DNA from: CAIUGU01 sp963819685
GTDB lineage: Bacteria; Pseudomonadota; Gammaproteobacteria; Steroidobacterales; Steroidobacteraceae
Direction of reading: 5' to 3'
Assembly: GCA_963819685.1 (NCBI GenBank)
Contig: CAWFXI010000009.1
Location: 62,001 to 126,000 of the forward strand
DNA length: 64,000 nt
In this document: one piece after another, positions 32,429-41,798 of the stretch
Numbering within the stretch: the stretch's first letter is position 1
Layout of the letters: each line of letters starts with the position of its first letter
Translations under genes and position numbers: made by a program
Notes under the pieces: generated by a model
The model's input: only the letters and a program-made list of their open reading frames with translations
Database searches by the model: none
Told to the model about the DNA's origin: nothing

Positions 32429-35149
32429 ATGGCCCGGCAAGGCATTTTTTTCCCTCTTAAAGACGCTGCACTCCGCGAGGACGTGCATATCCTGGGCGGC
32501 CTGGTAGGCGAAGTCGTGCGGGAGCAAGGTGGGGAAGCGCTGTTTCAGATCGTTGAAGCGGACCGGCAGGATGCCATTGCCCGTCGCGAAGGTGACGCAG
32601 AGGCTGCCATCCAGTTGCTCGTGCGGACTCGCGACAGACCGGCACGCGAAGCGCAGGAGCTGGTACGGGCGTTCTCTACATGGTTCCAGATGGTCAACAT
32701 GGCAGAGAAGACGCACCGTATTCGCAGGCGTCGCCAGTATCTGGCGGATTCGAACTCGATCCAGCCAGAAGGCATCGACGACGCGTTGATGCGATTGAAA
32801 GCCAGGGGCTTCAGCCTGGATGATGTGAGGCAGCTGTTAGAGGGATTGTCGGTCCATCCCGTGCTCGCTGCGCACCCTACTGAATCCACGCGGCGAACAG
32901 TCCTGCGCAAGCAGAAGCGCCTTGCTCGCATCCTGCTCGGGCGCCTCGGGCCAGTCCAGACACCCTCCGAGCAACGCCGCACGCTGGACCGTATTCGTGC
33001 CGAAATCACGTCGGCATGGCAGACGGCAGAGAACTCGCGCGATCGGCTGAGTGTGGCGGATGAGCGTGAGCACGTCCTGTTCTTCCTGATCGAGGTCGTG
33101 TACCAGATCGTCGCGGTTTTCTACGAAGAGGTCGAGGCGGGGCTGGCGAAAGTCTATGGCCAGGCTGCGGAAGGCTTTGTGGTGCCGGAAATCATTCACT
33201 TCGGGTCATGGGTTGGCGGCGACATGGACGGCAACCCCGATGTGCATGCCAAGACGATTCGGGAAACGCTCATCAGGCACCACCAGCTGATCGTTAATCG
33301 GTACTTCCTTGAGTGCCAGCAACTGGCGGAGAACCTTTCGCAAAGTGCAACCCGAATTGGCATTTCCCCCGCGCTGCAAGTGCGCATCGATAGCTATCTG
33401 CAGATGCTTCCCGGTGCCCAGAGTCTGACGCCGGTCCGTCATGACCGTATGCCCTATCGCGTGTTTCTGGGGCAGGTCATGGAAAGACTGCGGGCCAGCT
33501 ACGAAGGCCGGCAGCATCATTACGACAATGCCGACGAACTGCTGGAGGACATCGAGCTCATTGCCCAGAGCCTCAAGGAAAATAAGGGTCAGAATGCCGG
33601 CCTTTTTCAGGTGCGTCGCCTGTTGCGACGGATTCGCACCTTCGGTTTTCATCTGGCGACGCTCGAAATCCGCCAGCAGGCCGGTGTGCACCAGGGAGTG
33701 GTTGGTCACGGACTGGGAGATGCCTCCTGGTCGCAGAAATCGCCAGAGGAACGGGCAGCTCGCATTCGGGAAGCGCTGATTCGCGACGAAAGCCCGAGCA
33801 ACGTGCTGGACGGGAATGGCAAGCGGACGCTGTGGGTTTTTGAAGCACTGGCGCACTGTCAATTGCGCTACGGGCCGAAGTCGATCGGATCCTACGTCAT
33901 CAGTCGCGCCCATGATGTCGACGACGTGCTGTCCGTTCTGCTCCTGGCTCGCTGGGCGGACGCCATTGACCGGCATTCAGGTGATGTTCCGGTCGATATA
34001 GCGCCTCTGTTCGAATCCGCTGCTGCGCTCGAGCGTTGTGGTGAGGTCATGACGCAGCTCTATGGAGAGTCTGTGTATCGCAAGCACCTGGCCAGCCGGG
34101 GCAATCGGCAAATCGTCATGATCGGTTATTCCGACAGCAACAAGGAAAGTGGTGTTGCTACTTCGAGATGGCAGTTGCGCAAGGCACAGGAGGCGCTCGT
34201 CGAGACGGCGGAGCGGGCCGGCATTGCGCTTACGATATTTCATGGCCGCAGCGTCAGCAGCAGCCGTGGGGGCAGCCGTACAGAAGTTCTCGTCCGGACG
34301 ATGCCGCCAGGTGCGCTTCGCGGTGGCTTGAAGATCACCGAACAGGGCGAGCTGATCAACGACAAGTACGGACTGCGACCGATCGCGCTTCGCGTATTCG
34401 AGCAGGCGCTGAATGCGGTGTCCCTGTCGGCGTCCGGAATCACGCCGCCAGAGCGCGTTCAACCCGCGTGGCGTGATGTCATGGAAGTGATCGCCCATGA
34501 AGGCCAGCAGAAGTATCGGGCGCTGGTGTTTGACGATGCGGAATTCCCTGATTTTTTCTCGCAGATCACACCCATCGACGCGATTGAGCGGATGCAGATA
34601 GGGTCGCGCGCTACGATGCATCGCGACGTCGCTGGAATTGCAGGAATTCGGGCGATCCCCTGGGCGTTCGCCTGGTCGCAATGTCGCTACATGATCCCTG
34701 GCTGGTTCGGCTTTGGTTCGGCGCTCGCGGCCGCAGAGACGAAATTTGGTGCTGCGATCCTCGCTGAAATGCACGCTCACTGGTACTACTTTGAAAACCT
34801 GATAGACGACGTTGAAATGGCAGTGGCTCGCGCCGACATGGACATCGCGGGTTACTACGATGGGTTGGTCGAACCAGGGCTCGGACGTTTCAGTCAGGCG
34901 CTTCGAGACGAGCACGAACTGGCGAAGCAGTACGTCCTGAAGCTCAAGGGCAGCGCGCGGCTACTCGACGCTGATCCAACCTTGCAGCGTTCCATCAAGC
35001 TCCGCAATCCCTACCTTGACCCGATGCATCTCATGCAGGTGGACCTGCTCAAGCGCTGGCGTGCCAGCAGGCGTGGGGACCAGGATCTATTCGCAGCACT
35101 GGTGTCCTCAGTGAACGGGATTGCGCAGGGACTGCAAGGTGCGGGGTAG
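32429..35149 (+). CDS. ppc: phosphoenolpyruvate carboxylase
   Basis: Forms oxaloacetate from PEP and bicarbonate to refill the citric acid cycle. About 906 residues from the ATG at 32429 (normal length). Motifs: AAHPTESTRR with the catalytic His (about residue 148), SWVGGDMDGNP, MIGYSDSNKESG, and TEQGELINDKYG. The overall form is the one seen in xanthomonads. The glycine loop, normally FHGRGG...RGGG, instead reads FHGRSVSSSRGGSRTE (about 604-619), losing three conserved glycines with no length change; activity is therefore uncertain. An upstream in-frame start at 32378 is less likely. Convergent with the TonB-dependent receptor. Confidence 0.93.
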   Translation: MARQGIFFPLKDAALREDVHILGGLVGEVVREQGGEALFQIVEADRQDAIARREGDAEAAIQLLVRTRDRPAREAQELVRAFSTWFQMVNMAEKTHRIRRRRQYLADSNSIQPEGIDDALMRLKARGFSLDDVRQLLEGLSVHPVLAAHPTESTRRTVLRKQKRLARILLGRLGPVQTPSEQRRTLDRIRAEITSAWQTAENSRDRLSVADEREHVLFFLIEVVYQIVAVFYEEVEAGLAKVYGQAAEGFVVPEIIHFGSWVGGDMDGNPDVHAKTIRETLIRHHQLIVNRYFLECQQLAENLSQSATRIGISPALQVRIDSYLQMLPGAQSLTPVRHDRMPYRVFLGQVMERLRASYEGRQHHYDNADELLEDIELIAQSLKENKGQNAGLFQVRRLLRRIRTFGFHLATLEIRQQAGVHQGVVGHGLGDASWSQKSPEERAARIREALIRDESPSNVLDGNGKRTLWVFEALAHCQLRYGPKSIGSYVISRAHDVDDVLSVLLLARWADAIDRHSGDVPVDIAPLFESAAALERCGEVMTQLYGESVYRKHLASRGNRQIVMIGYSDSNKESGVATSRWQLRKAQEALVETAERAGIALTIFHGRSVSSSRGGSRTEVLVRTMPPGALRGGLKITEQGELINDKYGLRPIALRVFEQALNAVSLSASGITPPERVQPAWRDVMEVIAHEGQQKYRALVFDDAEFPDFFSQITPIDAIERMQIGSRATMHRDVAGIAGIRAIPWAFAWSQCRYMIPGWFGFGSALAAAETKFGAAILAEMHAHWYYFENLIDDVEMAVARADMDIAGYYDGLVEPGLGRFSQALRDEHELAKQYVLKLKGSARLLDADPTLQRSIKLRNPYLDPMHLMQVDLLKRWRASRRGDQDLFAALVSSVNGIAQGLQGAG

Positions 35150-35166
35150 CACCACGGCGGTTAGTC

Positions 35167-37284
35167 CTACAGCCGCGCCGAAGCCTTGAAGCCAAACATC
35201 CAGGTACGCCCCGGTGCGGGTTCAAAGTAGCGCTGGTTACTTTCATTGACGATGACAGAGCCGACGTAATCGCTGTCCGCGATATTGTCGACGCGCAGGT
35301 ATTCTTCAAGGCGCCAGTTTTCGGTGTTCTGTTCGAAGCCTGCGCTCAGACTCGCCACAGTCTGGCTCGATGTGCGCAGCCCGTTCAGATCGTCTGTGTA
35401 GATGGCATCTATATAGCGTCCCTCGAGCGCGGCTGAAAAGCCGCTTGCCGGATGTTGCCACGCTATCTCTGCGTAAGCCGAGTTGGCTGGAATGCCCGGA
35501 ATGCTGTTGCCCTCAGGCACCGGGCTGAGAACACAGGGCACCGAGGTGCAGGTCTGGAAGGCATTTTCATAGCGTGCGCGCAGCCAGGTGTAGGCAAGCA
35601 TTGTGCTGATGCCGCCGGGCCACTTTCCCGTGAACTCCAGCTCGAACCCCTCGCGGCGTGTGCTGTCCACGTTCTGGTACACCGCACGCCCGCCCGCGTT
35701 GGCGAGTACCGCGAGTTCGTCGTCAGTATCGCTGCGGAAGACATCCGCGTTAAGGGAGACGGCTTCCGCCAATCTCGTTTTCAACCCGAGCTCATAGTGC
35801 CTGCTGCGCGCAGCTGAGAGATCGAGATTTAAACCCGTCTGGGTGCCACTTACCGATCGATAGGCGATTTCATTGAACGTGGGAGTCTCAAATCCCTCTC
35901 CGTACGCGGTATAGACACTGAGTGTCTCATTGGCACGCCAGGTGATGCCTGCAACGGGAGTGGTGGCATCGTAGGATTTCGCGCCGCTATCGTCACCATT
36001 GCCGGTGACGATATAGTGGTCCTCGGAATCGAACTGCACCTTGCTGTTTCTGGCGCCCACCATCAACAGCCACTGATCGTTAGGTTCCCATTGAGCCTGC
36101 AGATATTGATCGGAACTGTAGGTGCTGTTCGATTCGTCGCGCCGCAACGCTCCCTTTACTCCCAGTGTGGTCCCGACAAAATTCTGGTAGCCCTTGCGCT
36201 CTTCGTCGAGCTTGTCGTAGCTCACGCCAGCGGTAATCTGGGCGAGCCCGTTTCCCAGCTCCAGCGAATGGGTCCAGTGGGCTTCGCCGCCCCAGTAGTC
36301 ACGATTCAGGTCAATGACGCCGCCCGCGCTAGTGGCGGGAATCTGGTTGACCAGCGGAATGGCCTGATACTGTATGGTGGCTCGATGCCCGCCGTAGGCC
36401 ATCACCGTGAATGTGTCTGCGCTCGTTACGTTCAGTGTGTAGGTCAATCCGAGCTGCTGCTGATCGACCGTCTTGCGCGCATTGAAGTTAACGGCATTGG
36501 TGCCTGCCTGCTCAGGGTCCGCATTAAGCTGCGCAAGCGTAAGGCCCAGCGGATCATCTGCCTCCAACGTCTGTGCGTTGGCTACCAGCGTCAGTTGCGA
36601 GTCTTCATTCAGGGTGAAGCGCAATTTGGCGTTGGCCGTATCGCGCTGGGCGGCGCTGTGATCGCGATAGCCATCGGTTTCAAAGCGCGACAGGTCGACC
36701 ACATAATTTGTGCGCCCGGCGTCGCCCGCAGCCTTCAACGCATACCGACGGGCTTCAAAGCTGGCATCGCTCACGGTTCCAGTGAATACAGAGCCGGGTG
36801 GACCATCCTCGGTAAACAGCGCGATGACACCGCCTGATGAATTCCCGTAGAGAGCCGAGAAGGGGCCGCGCAGAATTTCGACCTTGCCGGCGGACCCAAG
36901 GTCAAAGTGCGAAACCTGGCCCTGTCCGTCCGGGAGAGTCGCGGGGATGCCATCGGCATAGAGCCGTACGCCCCGCACACCAAAGGTGGACCGGGCGCCA
37001 AAGCCACGAATCGAAATCTGCAGATCCTGCGCGTAGTTCTGCCTGTTCTGCGCGATCAGCCCCGGCACACGTGCCAGTGACTCCGACAGATTGACTTCCT
37101 GCCGCCCGCTCTGGAGTACGTCGCTGCCTACACTGCTGATGGACACCGGCAGATCAAAGCTCGACTGTGGAACTCGCGTTGCGGTGACTACAACAGTTTG
37201 CAGGTCCTGGGCTGCAGCTATGCCCGGGTCAGTGTGAATTGCAGCCAGCAACACAGCGCTTCCAAGCAGCTTCCTGGAGTTCAT
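35167..37284 (-). CDS. TonB-dependent outer-membrane receptor
   Basis: About 705 residues. Signal peptide (LLGSAVLLAAIHTDPGIAAA), a TonB-box-like DLQTVVVTATR, a plug domain (residues about 25-150: LPVSISSVGSDVLQSG, IRGFGARSTFGVRGVRLYAD, GPFSALYGNSSGGVI) and a 22-strand barrel ending in the C-terminal NQRYFEPAPGRTWMFGFKAS region. The overall form resembles siderophore-type (FecA/PupB-like) receptors, but no N-terminal signalling domain is present. The substrate cannot be told. No TonB, sigma or anti-sigma gene is adjacent. I start at ATG 37284; the longer frame to 37368 lacks a signal. Confidence 0.92.
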   Translation of the reverse strand: MNSRKLLGSAVLLAAIHTDPGIAAAQDLQTVVVTATRVPQSSFDLPVSISSVGSDVLQSGRQEVNLSESLARVPGLIAQNRQNYAQDLQISIRGFGARSTFGVRGVRLYADGIPATLPDGQGQVSHFDLGSAGKVEILRGPFSALYGNSSGGVIALFTEDGPPGSVFTGTVSDASFEARRYALKAAGDAGRTNYVVDLSRFETDGYRDHSAAQRDTANAKLRFTLNEDSQLTLVANAQTLEADDPLGLTLAQLNADPEQAGTNAVNFNARKTVDQQQLGLTYTLNVTSADTFTVMAYGGHRATIQYQAIPLVNQIPATSAGGVIDLNRDYWGGEAHWTHSLELGNGLAQITAGVSYDKLDEERKGYQNFVGTTLGVKGALRRDESNSTYSSDQYLQAQWEPNDQWLLMVGARNSKVQFDSEDHYIVTGNGDDSGAKSYDATTPVAGITWRANETLSVYTAYGEGFETPTFNEIAYRSVSGTQTGLNLDLSAARSRHYELGLKTRLAEAVSLNADVFRSDTDDELAVLANAGGRAVYQNVDSTRREGFELEFTGKWPGGISTMLAYTWLRARYENAFQTCTSVPCVLSPVPEGNSIPGIPANSAYAEIAWQHPASGFSAALEGRYIDAIYTDDLNGLRTSSQTVASLSAGFEQNTENWRLEEYLRVDNIADSDYVGSVIVNESNQRYFEPAPGRTWMFGFKASARL

Positions 37285-37387
37285 ACGGTAGAGTTCATGA
37301 CAGCCGGAGGTGGCTCTTGAGTGTATCGCGTGTCGGAGCAGCCGTACAAGGCTGGCCAGGCTCGACAAAGCTGGTGTGCCTGGTGTT

Positions 37388-38698
37388 TCAGGCGATGATC
37401 ATCGCGCGGCACTCCCCGAACCCGATGGGTGCGAATCCGGATCGTTGCGCACGAGCCTGAATCACGATTTCATCGCCGTTCTCGAGGAAGGTTCGCTGTT
37501 CTCCCGACGGCAGCTGAACCGGCTTCTTGCCGCCTTCTGTCATCTCCAGCAGGCTCCCGAGGCCATCCGGTGTCGGCGCCGAGATCGTGCCGGTGCCGAG
37601 CAGATCGCCGGGCTGCAGGTTGCAACCATTGCTGGTGTGATGCGCCACCATCTGGGCCATCGTCCAGTAGAGATGGCGCGTGTTGCTCAATGAGAGGCGC
37701 AGCGGCGACATGCCCTGCTCACGCATACGTTCGCTCGTCAGCAATATCTCCAGCGGCAGGTCCAACGCTCCGCACAACTGGTCCTGTTCGTCCCACAGGT
37801 AGGGAAGGGGACGAGGGTCGCCTTCCGGTCGCCTGGCCTGTGCGATTCGAAACGGTTCGAGCGCTTCCGGGGTGATCACCCAGGGCGAAATCGTCGTATG
37901 AAAGCTCTTTGCGAGGAATGGACCGAGTGGCTGGTATTCCCACGGCTGGATGTCGCGTGCCGACCAATCGTTCAGCAGGCAATAGCCGGCAATGTGATCA
38001 GTGGCCGTTCCAATCGGTAACGGTTCCCCAAGATCATTGCCGGGTCCGACCCAGAAACCGACTTCGAGTTCCATATCGACGCGGCGGCTGGGGCCGAAGG
38101 CTGGCTCGGCAGCGTCTGGCGCCTTCGTCTGGCCTGAAGGCCTCCTGACCGGAATCCCCGATGGACGGATCGATGAGGGGCGGCTGTGGTAGCCGATGGG
38201 CACGTACTTGTAGTTTGGCAGAAGCGGGTTGTCAGGACGGAACAGCCGGCCGGCGTTCACCGCGTGATTGATGCCGGCGTAGAAATCGGTGTAGTTGCCG
38301 ATCGCGCAGGGCAGCAACATCTGACACTGGGCAGCAGGATGTAAGAGATGTTTGCCGACCGCCTGTGCGCGCAACCCTGTTTCAGTTCCTGCCTGCAGCA
38401 GCGCCGAGACCTGCGTCCTGAGCGCACGCCGTGGTGCAGCGCCGAGGCTCATCAACTTGTTCAGCGTGGCTCCAGCGGCAGCTTCCGCTGCAATCCTGGC
38501 AGGACCCGAAAAGAAACTGCCAGCCAACGCAGCTTGAAGATCCAGGATCTGATCCCCGATCGCAATGCCTGCCCGCGGCGTTGCGTCGTCCTTTGGTGAG
38601 AAAATCCCGAGCGGCAGATTCTGGATGGGAAAATCGCGATGTCCCGGCGCGGACTCTACCCAGCTGCGCAAGCGCTGATCATGGGTCGCGTCAATCAT
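37388..38698 (-). CDS. fahA: fumarylacetoacetase
   Basis: Last enzyme of tyrosine/homogentisate breakdown, cleaving fumarylacetoacetate to fumarate and acetoacetate. 436 residues, normal length. Typical motifs: NYTDFYAGINHAVNAGRLF, YVPIGYHSRPSSIRPSG, LEVGFWVGPGNDLGEP, NDWSARDIQPWEY and the C-terminal GTISAPTPDGLGSLLE. The ATG overlaps the hmgA stop by four bases, so the two genes are coupled. Maleylacetoacetate isomerase, the intermediate step, is not in this window. Confidence 0.97.
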   Translation of the reverse strand: MIDATHDQRLRSWVESAPGHRDFPIQNLPLGIFSPKDDATPRAGIAIGDQILDLQAALAGSFFSGPARIAAEAAAGATLNKLMSLGAAPRRALRTQVSALLQAGTETGLRAQAVGKHLLHPAAQCQMLLPCAIGNYTDFYAGINHAVNAGRLFRPDNPLLPNYKYVPIGYHSRPSSIRPSGIPVRRPSGQTKAPDAAEPAFGPSRRVDMELEVGFWVGPGNDLGEPLPIGTATDHIAGYCLLNDWSARDIQPWEYQPLGPFLAKSFHTTISPWVITPEALEPFRIAQARRPEGDPRPLPYLWDEQDQLCGALDLPLEILLTSERMREQGMSPLRLSLSNTRHLYWTMAQMVAHHTSNGCNLQPGDLLGTGTISAPTPDGLGSLLEMTEGGKKPVQLPSGEQRTFLENGDEIVIQARAQRSGFAPIGFGECRAMIIA

Positions 38699-40014
38699 CG
38701 CGGTCCCTGGAAGTTCTTCCTGAGTCCCGCCCAGCAGGCGTCATAGTCGCGTTGCAGTTGTGCTGAGTTCATCGCAAACACAGTCGGCCGGATGACCCTG
38801 CTGGTCTCGAACATGAACGCCAGCGTATTGTCGATCTTGTGTGGCTGCAGTACCGCGCCCATGGCTTTCTCAGTCGTGTCGTTGTCCGGTCCGTGGGCGC
38901 TCATGCGGTTGTGCAGGGAGCACCCCCCCGGTTCAAAGCCTGAAGCCTTGGCGTCATATTGACCATGGACCAGTCCCATGTACTCGCTCATGACGTTACG
39001 GTGAAACCAGGGGGGCCTGAAGGTGTCTTCACCCACGAGCCAGCGCGGCGGGAAGATCACGAAGTCGACGTTGGCCATGCCCACCGTGTTCGTGGGTGAA
39101 GTCAGCACCGTATAGATCGATGGATCAGGATGATCAAAGCTCACCGTTCCCATGGCGTTGAACTGCGCAAGATCGTACTTGTACGGGGCGCTATTGCCGT
39201 GCCAGGCCACGACATCGAGTGGTGAGTGATCGAGGGTCGTGGCCCAGAGTCGGCCCTGAAATTTCTGCACGAGTTCGCAAGGCTCGTCGCGATCTTCAAA
39301 CCAGGCGACAGGCGTCTGGAAGTCGCGTGCATTGGCGAGACCGTTCGAGCCGATCGGGCCGAGGTCAGGTAACCGCAACGGCGCATCGTGGTTCTCGCAG
39401 ATGTAACCACGGGCTGCGGTATCGAGCAGTTCCACCCGGAATTTCAGGCCGCGCGGAATGACGGCGATCTCGCCTGGCCGGATTGCCAGAATGCCGCATT
39501 CGGTAAACAGCCGCAGTGCGCCGAACTGCGGCACGATCAGCAGCTCGCCGTCCGCATTGAAGCAGACTCTCTCCATTGAGCGGTTTGCACGATAGATATG
39601 GATCGAAGCTCCGGAGGTCGCTTCTGCCGGTGCGTTGGCAGCTACTGTGACCAGCCCCTGGATGAAATCCGTGGGGGTGTCCGGCATGGGCAAAGGATCC
39701 CAGCGCAAGCGGTTCGGATTCGATGGCGCGAGCGCACCCTGCAAGTCGCCATTGTCGATGGGGCGAAATGCACTATGGCTTGCCGATGGGCGAATGCGGT
39801 AGAACCACGTTCTGCGGTTTTCCTTGCGAGGCATCGTGAAGGCGGTCGTGGAAAACAGCTCGGCATAGAGACCAAGTGGTGGCCGTTGCGGCGAATTCCG
39901 CCCCGACGGCAGCGCTCCGGGCAGGACTTCCGTAGCGAACTCATTACCAAAGCCGGACAGGTAATTGCCGGCACCTTGCCCTGGCTGCGCTGCGATTTCT
40001 GCAGGTTTTTTCAT
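38695..40014 (-). CDS. hmgA: homogentisate 1,2-dioxygenase
   Basis: Iron-dependent ring-opening of homogentisate to maleylacetoacetate. 439 residues. Recognisable segments: GNYLSGFGNEFATE, RTWFYRIRPSA, the C-terminal iron-site region HRNVMSEYMGLVHGQYD and FEPGGCSLHNRMSAHGPD. First gene of the two-gene tyrosine operon; the divergent pbpG is 141 bases away and two palindromes lie between them (40083-40116), likely controlling one or both. Confidence 0.97.
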   Translation of the reverse strand: MKKPAEIAAQPGQGAGNYLSGFGNEFATEVLPGALPSGRNSPQRPPLGLYAELFSTTAFTMPRKENRRTWFYRIRPSASHSAFRPIDNGDLQGALAPSNPNRLRWDPLPMPDTPTDFIQGLVTVAANAPAEATSGASIHIYRANRSMERVCFNADGELLIVPQFGALRLFTECGILAIRPGEIAVIPRGLKFRVELLDTAARGYICENHDAPLRLPDLGPIGSNGLANARDFQTPVAWFEDRDEPCELVQKFQGRLWATTLDHSPLDVVAWHGNSAPYKYDLAQFNAMGTVSFDHPDPSIYTVLTSPTNTVGMANVDFVIFPPRWLVGEDTFRPPWFHRNVMSEYMGLVHGQYDAKASGFEPGGCSLHNRMSAHGPDNDTTEKAMGAVLQPHKIDNTLAFMFETSRVIRPTVFAMNSAQLQRDYDACWAGLRKNFQGPR

Positions 40015-40082
40015 GGGGCACTCTGTTGCTGGTGCGGGCAGGCATCGGGTGGCTCGCCGTGGGCCATAGATTACGTGAACCG

Positions 40083-40116
40083 TTGCACTGACGGACGTGC
40101 AATCTTAAGTTAAGAT
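40083..40116. promoter_or_regulatory. two overlapping palindromes between hmgA and pbpG
   Basis: TTGCAC (40083-40088) and GTGCAA (40097-40102) form a perfect inverted repeat over an 8-base spacer. It runs into a second perfect palindrome, ATCTTAA-G-TTAAGAT (40102-40116). They lie 69 bases upstream of hmgA and 40 upstream of pbpG. Both look like operator half-sites for dimeric regulators; which protein binds is unknown and no regulator gene is adjacent. Confidence 0.6.
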
Positions 40117-40155
40117 GCGCCGCACCAGGATCTGAAAGGCTGATCGGGCAGAATA

Positions 40156-41028
40156 ATGAGAATACCAGACAGGCCGAGAGGCCCGACGCTGTCGGCGATG
40201 ACCGCCCTGTTGCTGCTTGCAGTTCCTCTGGTCCATGCGGGCGCCGTTTCGGCGGCAAGTCACAAGGATTCCCACAAGCGAATCTCTTCTCCGGACGTCC
40301 GCTCGACCTCCGTGATGGTCATGGATGAGGGGAATTCCTCGGTTCTGTATGAGCGCAAGGCCGACGCCGTACTGCCGGTCGCATCCATTACCAAACTCAT
40401 GACGGCGCTCGTCGTGCTCGAAAGCCAGCAATCCATGCACGAGATGCTTGAGGTTACTGTGGAAGACAGGGATACCGAACTGGGATCAACGTCCCGTCTC
40501 GCCATCGGTACGCGGCTCAGCAGGGGTGACCTGCTGCATCTGGCCCTGATGTCTTCGGAGAATCGCGCCGCACACGCGCTTGGGCGAAATCATCCGGGCG
40601 GTCTCAAGGCCTTCGTCAAGGCAATGAACCTGAAGGCGGGGGCCCTTGGCATGCATCGCAGCAGATTCGTGGATCCCACCGGGCTGTCCAGCCACAATGT
40701 TTCAAGCGCCTCGGACCTGACGCGCCTGGTGATTGCAGCCGCGCGGGATCCGGTCATCCGCCAGTATTCGACGCACCAGAGTTATGCGGTGCCGGTTGGC
40801 AAGCAGGTGCTCGAATTTCACAATACCAATACACTGGTCGCCAAGTCCGACTGGGATATCGCCGTTCAGAAGACTGGCTACACGCGGATGGCGGGGCAGT
40901 GCCTGGTCATGAAGACCGTGATCAAGGGGCGTCCCGTCGTTATTGTCCTGCTCAATTCTTTCGGGAAGTACACTCGCGTCGCGGATGCCCGGCGAATCAG
41001 GAAATGGATGGAAACCCTGCGAGCCTGA
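40156..41028 (+). CDS. pbpG: D-alanyl-D-alanine endopeptidase (PBP7-type)
   Basis: Periplasmic low-molecular-mass penicillin-binding protein that cuts D-Ala-mDAP crosslinks in peptidoglycan. 290 residues: signal peptide (ALLLLAVPLVHAGAVSAAS), active-site SITK (Ser at about 77), SEN (about 134) and KTG (about 239), in order and spacing of the S11 peptidase family. Length and YERKADAVLPVASITKL match PBP7/8. No strong ribosome binding site is seen before the ATG. The following DoxX gene is 54 bases on and may be separate. Confidence 0.93.
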   Translation: MRIPDRPRGPTLSAMTALLLLAVPLVHAGAVSAASHKDSHKRISSPDVRSTSVMVMDEGNSSVLYERKADAVLPVASITKLMTALVVLESQQSMHEMLEVTVEDRDTELGSTSRLAIGTRLSRGDLLHLALMSSENRAAHALGRNHPGGLKAFVKAMNLKAGALGMHRSRFVDPTGLSSHNVSSASDLTRLVIAAARDPVIRQYSTHQSYAVPVGKQVLEFHNTNTLVAKSDWDIAVQKTGYTRMAGQCLVMKTVIKGRPVVIVLLNSFGKYTRVADARRIRKWMETLRA

Positions 41029-41082
41029 TGCGCTGGCCGGCCCTTCTTCATTCTGCGGTTCCATATAGTTCTGGGAGGTTAC

Positions 41083-41478
41083 ATGCGGCTGCCAGCGAAC
41101 GACGACTTCGGAAAACTGATCCTTCGTGTCATTACCGGTGCAACCGTGCTTTTCCATGGATTCGACAAGATCACGCACGGTCTCGGTGGTATCGAAGGGC
41201 TGCTGGCGAGCCGTGGGCTCCCGGGATTCATCGCCTATGGGGTGCTGATCGGTGAGGTCGTTGCGCCCGTATTGATCATAGCCGGGTTCTATTCCCGCCT
41301 CGCGGCGCTGGTACTTGCTTTCAACATGGTGGTTGCCGTCGCGCTCGCGCATGTGGGTGACATCACGGCGCTCACCGAGCATGGTGGCTGGGCGGTCGAG
41401 GTGCAGGCGTTCATGCTGTTCAACTCGATTGCGATCATGCTTCTCGGGCCGGGACGATACGCCGTCAACGACCGTTAG
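41083..41478 (+). CDS. DoxX family membrane protein
   Basis: 131 residues with four predicted membrane helices (ILRVITGATVLFHGFDKIT, GFIAYGVLIGEVVAPVLIIAG, LAALVLAFNMVVAVALAHV, FMLFNSIAIMLLGPG). Family members take part in sulfur oxidation or redox/oxidative-stress complexes, but most are unassigned. Start supported by GGGAGG 5 bases upstream. Nothing else here fixes a role. Confidence 0.88.
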   Translation: MRLPANDDFGKLILRVITGATVLFHGFDKITHGLGGIEGLLASRGLPGFIAYGVLIGEVVAPVLIIAGFYSRLAALVLAFNMVVAVALAHVGDITALTEHGGWAVEVQAFMLFNSIAIMLLGPGRYAVNDR

Positions 41479-41798
41479 CTGACCCGGCTCGCGGCGGGGC
41501 CACCTGGTTCGGGCGCAGGACCCCTGGATTCCTGCGCGAGCCGGGCTTTGCCTTGGCCCCAGCGGCGGATGAACAACCGGAGCACCGCCTCGACCGGTTC
41601 CAGACCATAATTCCAGCCCGCTGAAAATCAACGGATTAGTCGTGGGATGCCGCCGTTCTGCACCGCCTTTCGTGCCGGGCGCGCCATAGAAGTCGACCGC
41701 GTTCTGTGGTTTGGACTACAATCCGCGCCCCTAATTTTGGCGATCAATACCCTATGCGACCCAGCCCCTCAATGCGACCCATCCCTCAAGGAGACAAT
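41479..41798. other. intergenic region with 11-bp inverted repeat
   Basis: CCCGGCTCGCG (41485-41495) pairs perfectly with CGCGAGCCGGG (41536-41546) over a 40-base loop just after doxX, which may act as a terminator though no T-run follows. Further on, TACAAT at 41717-41722 could be a -10 box for the coiled-coil gene at 41799, whose start has AAGGAG at 41788-41793. Nothing else recognised. Confidence 0.5.
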
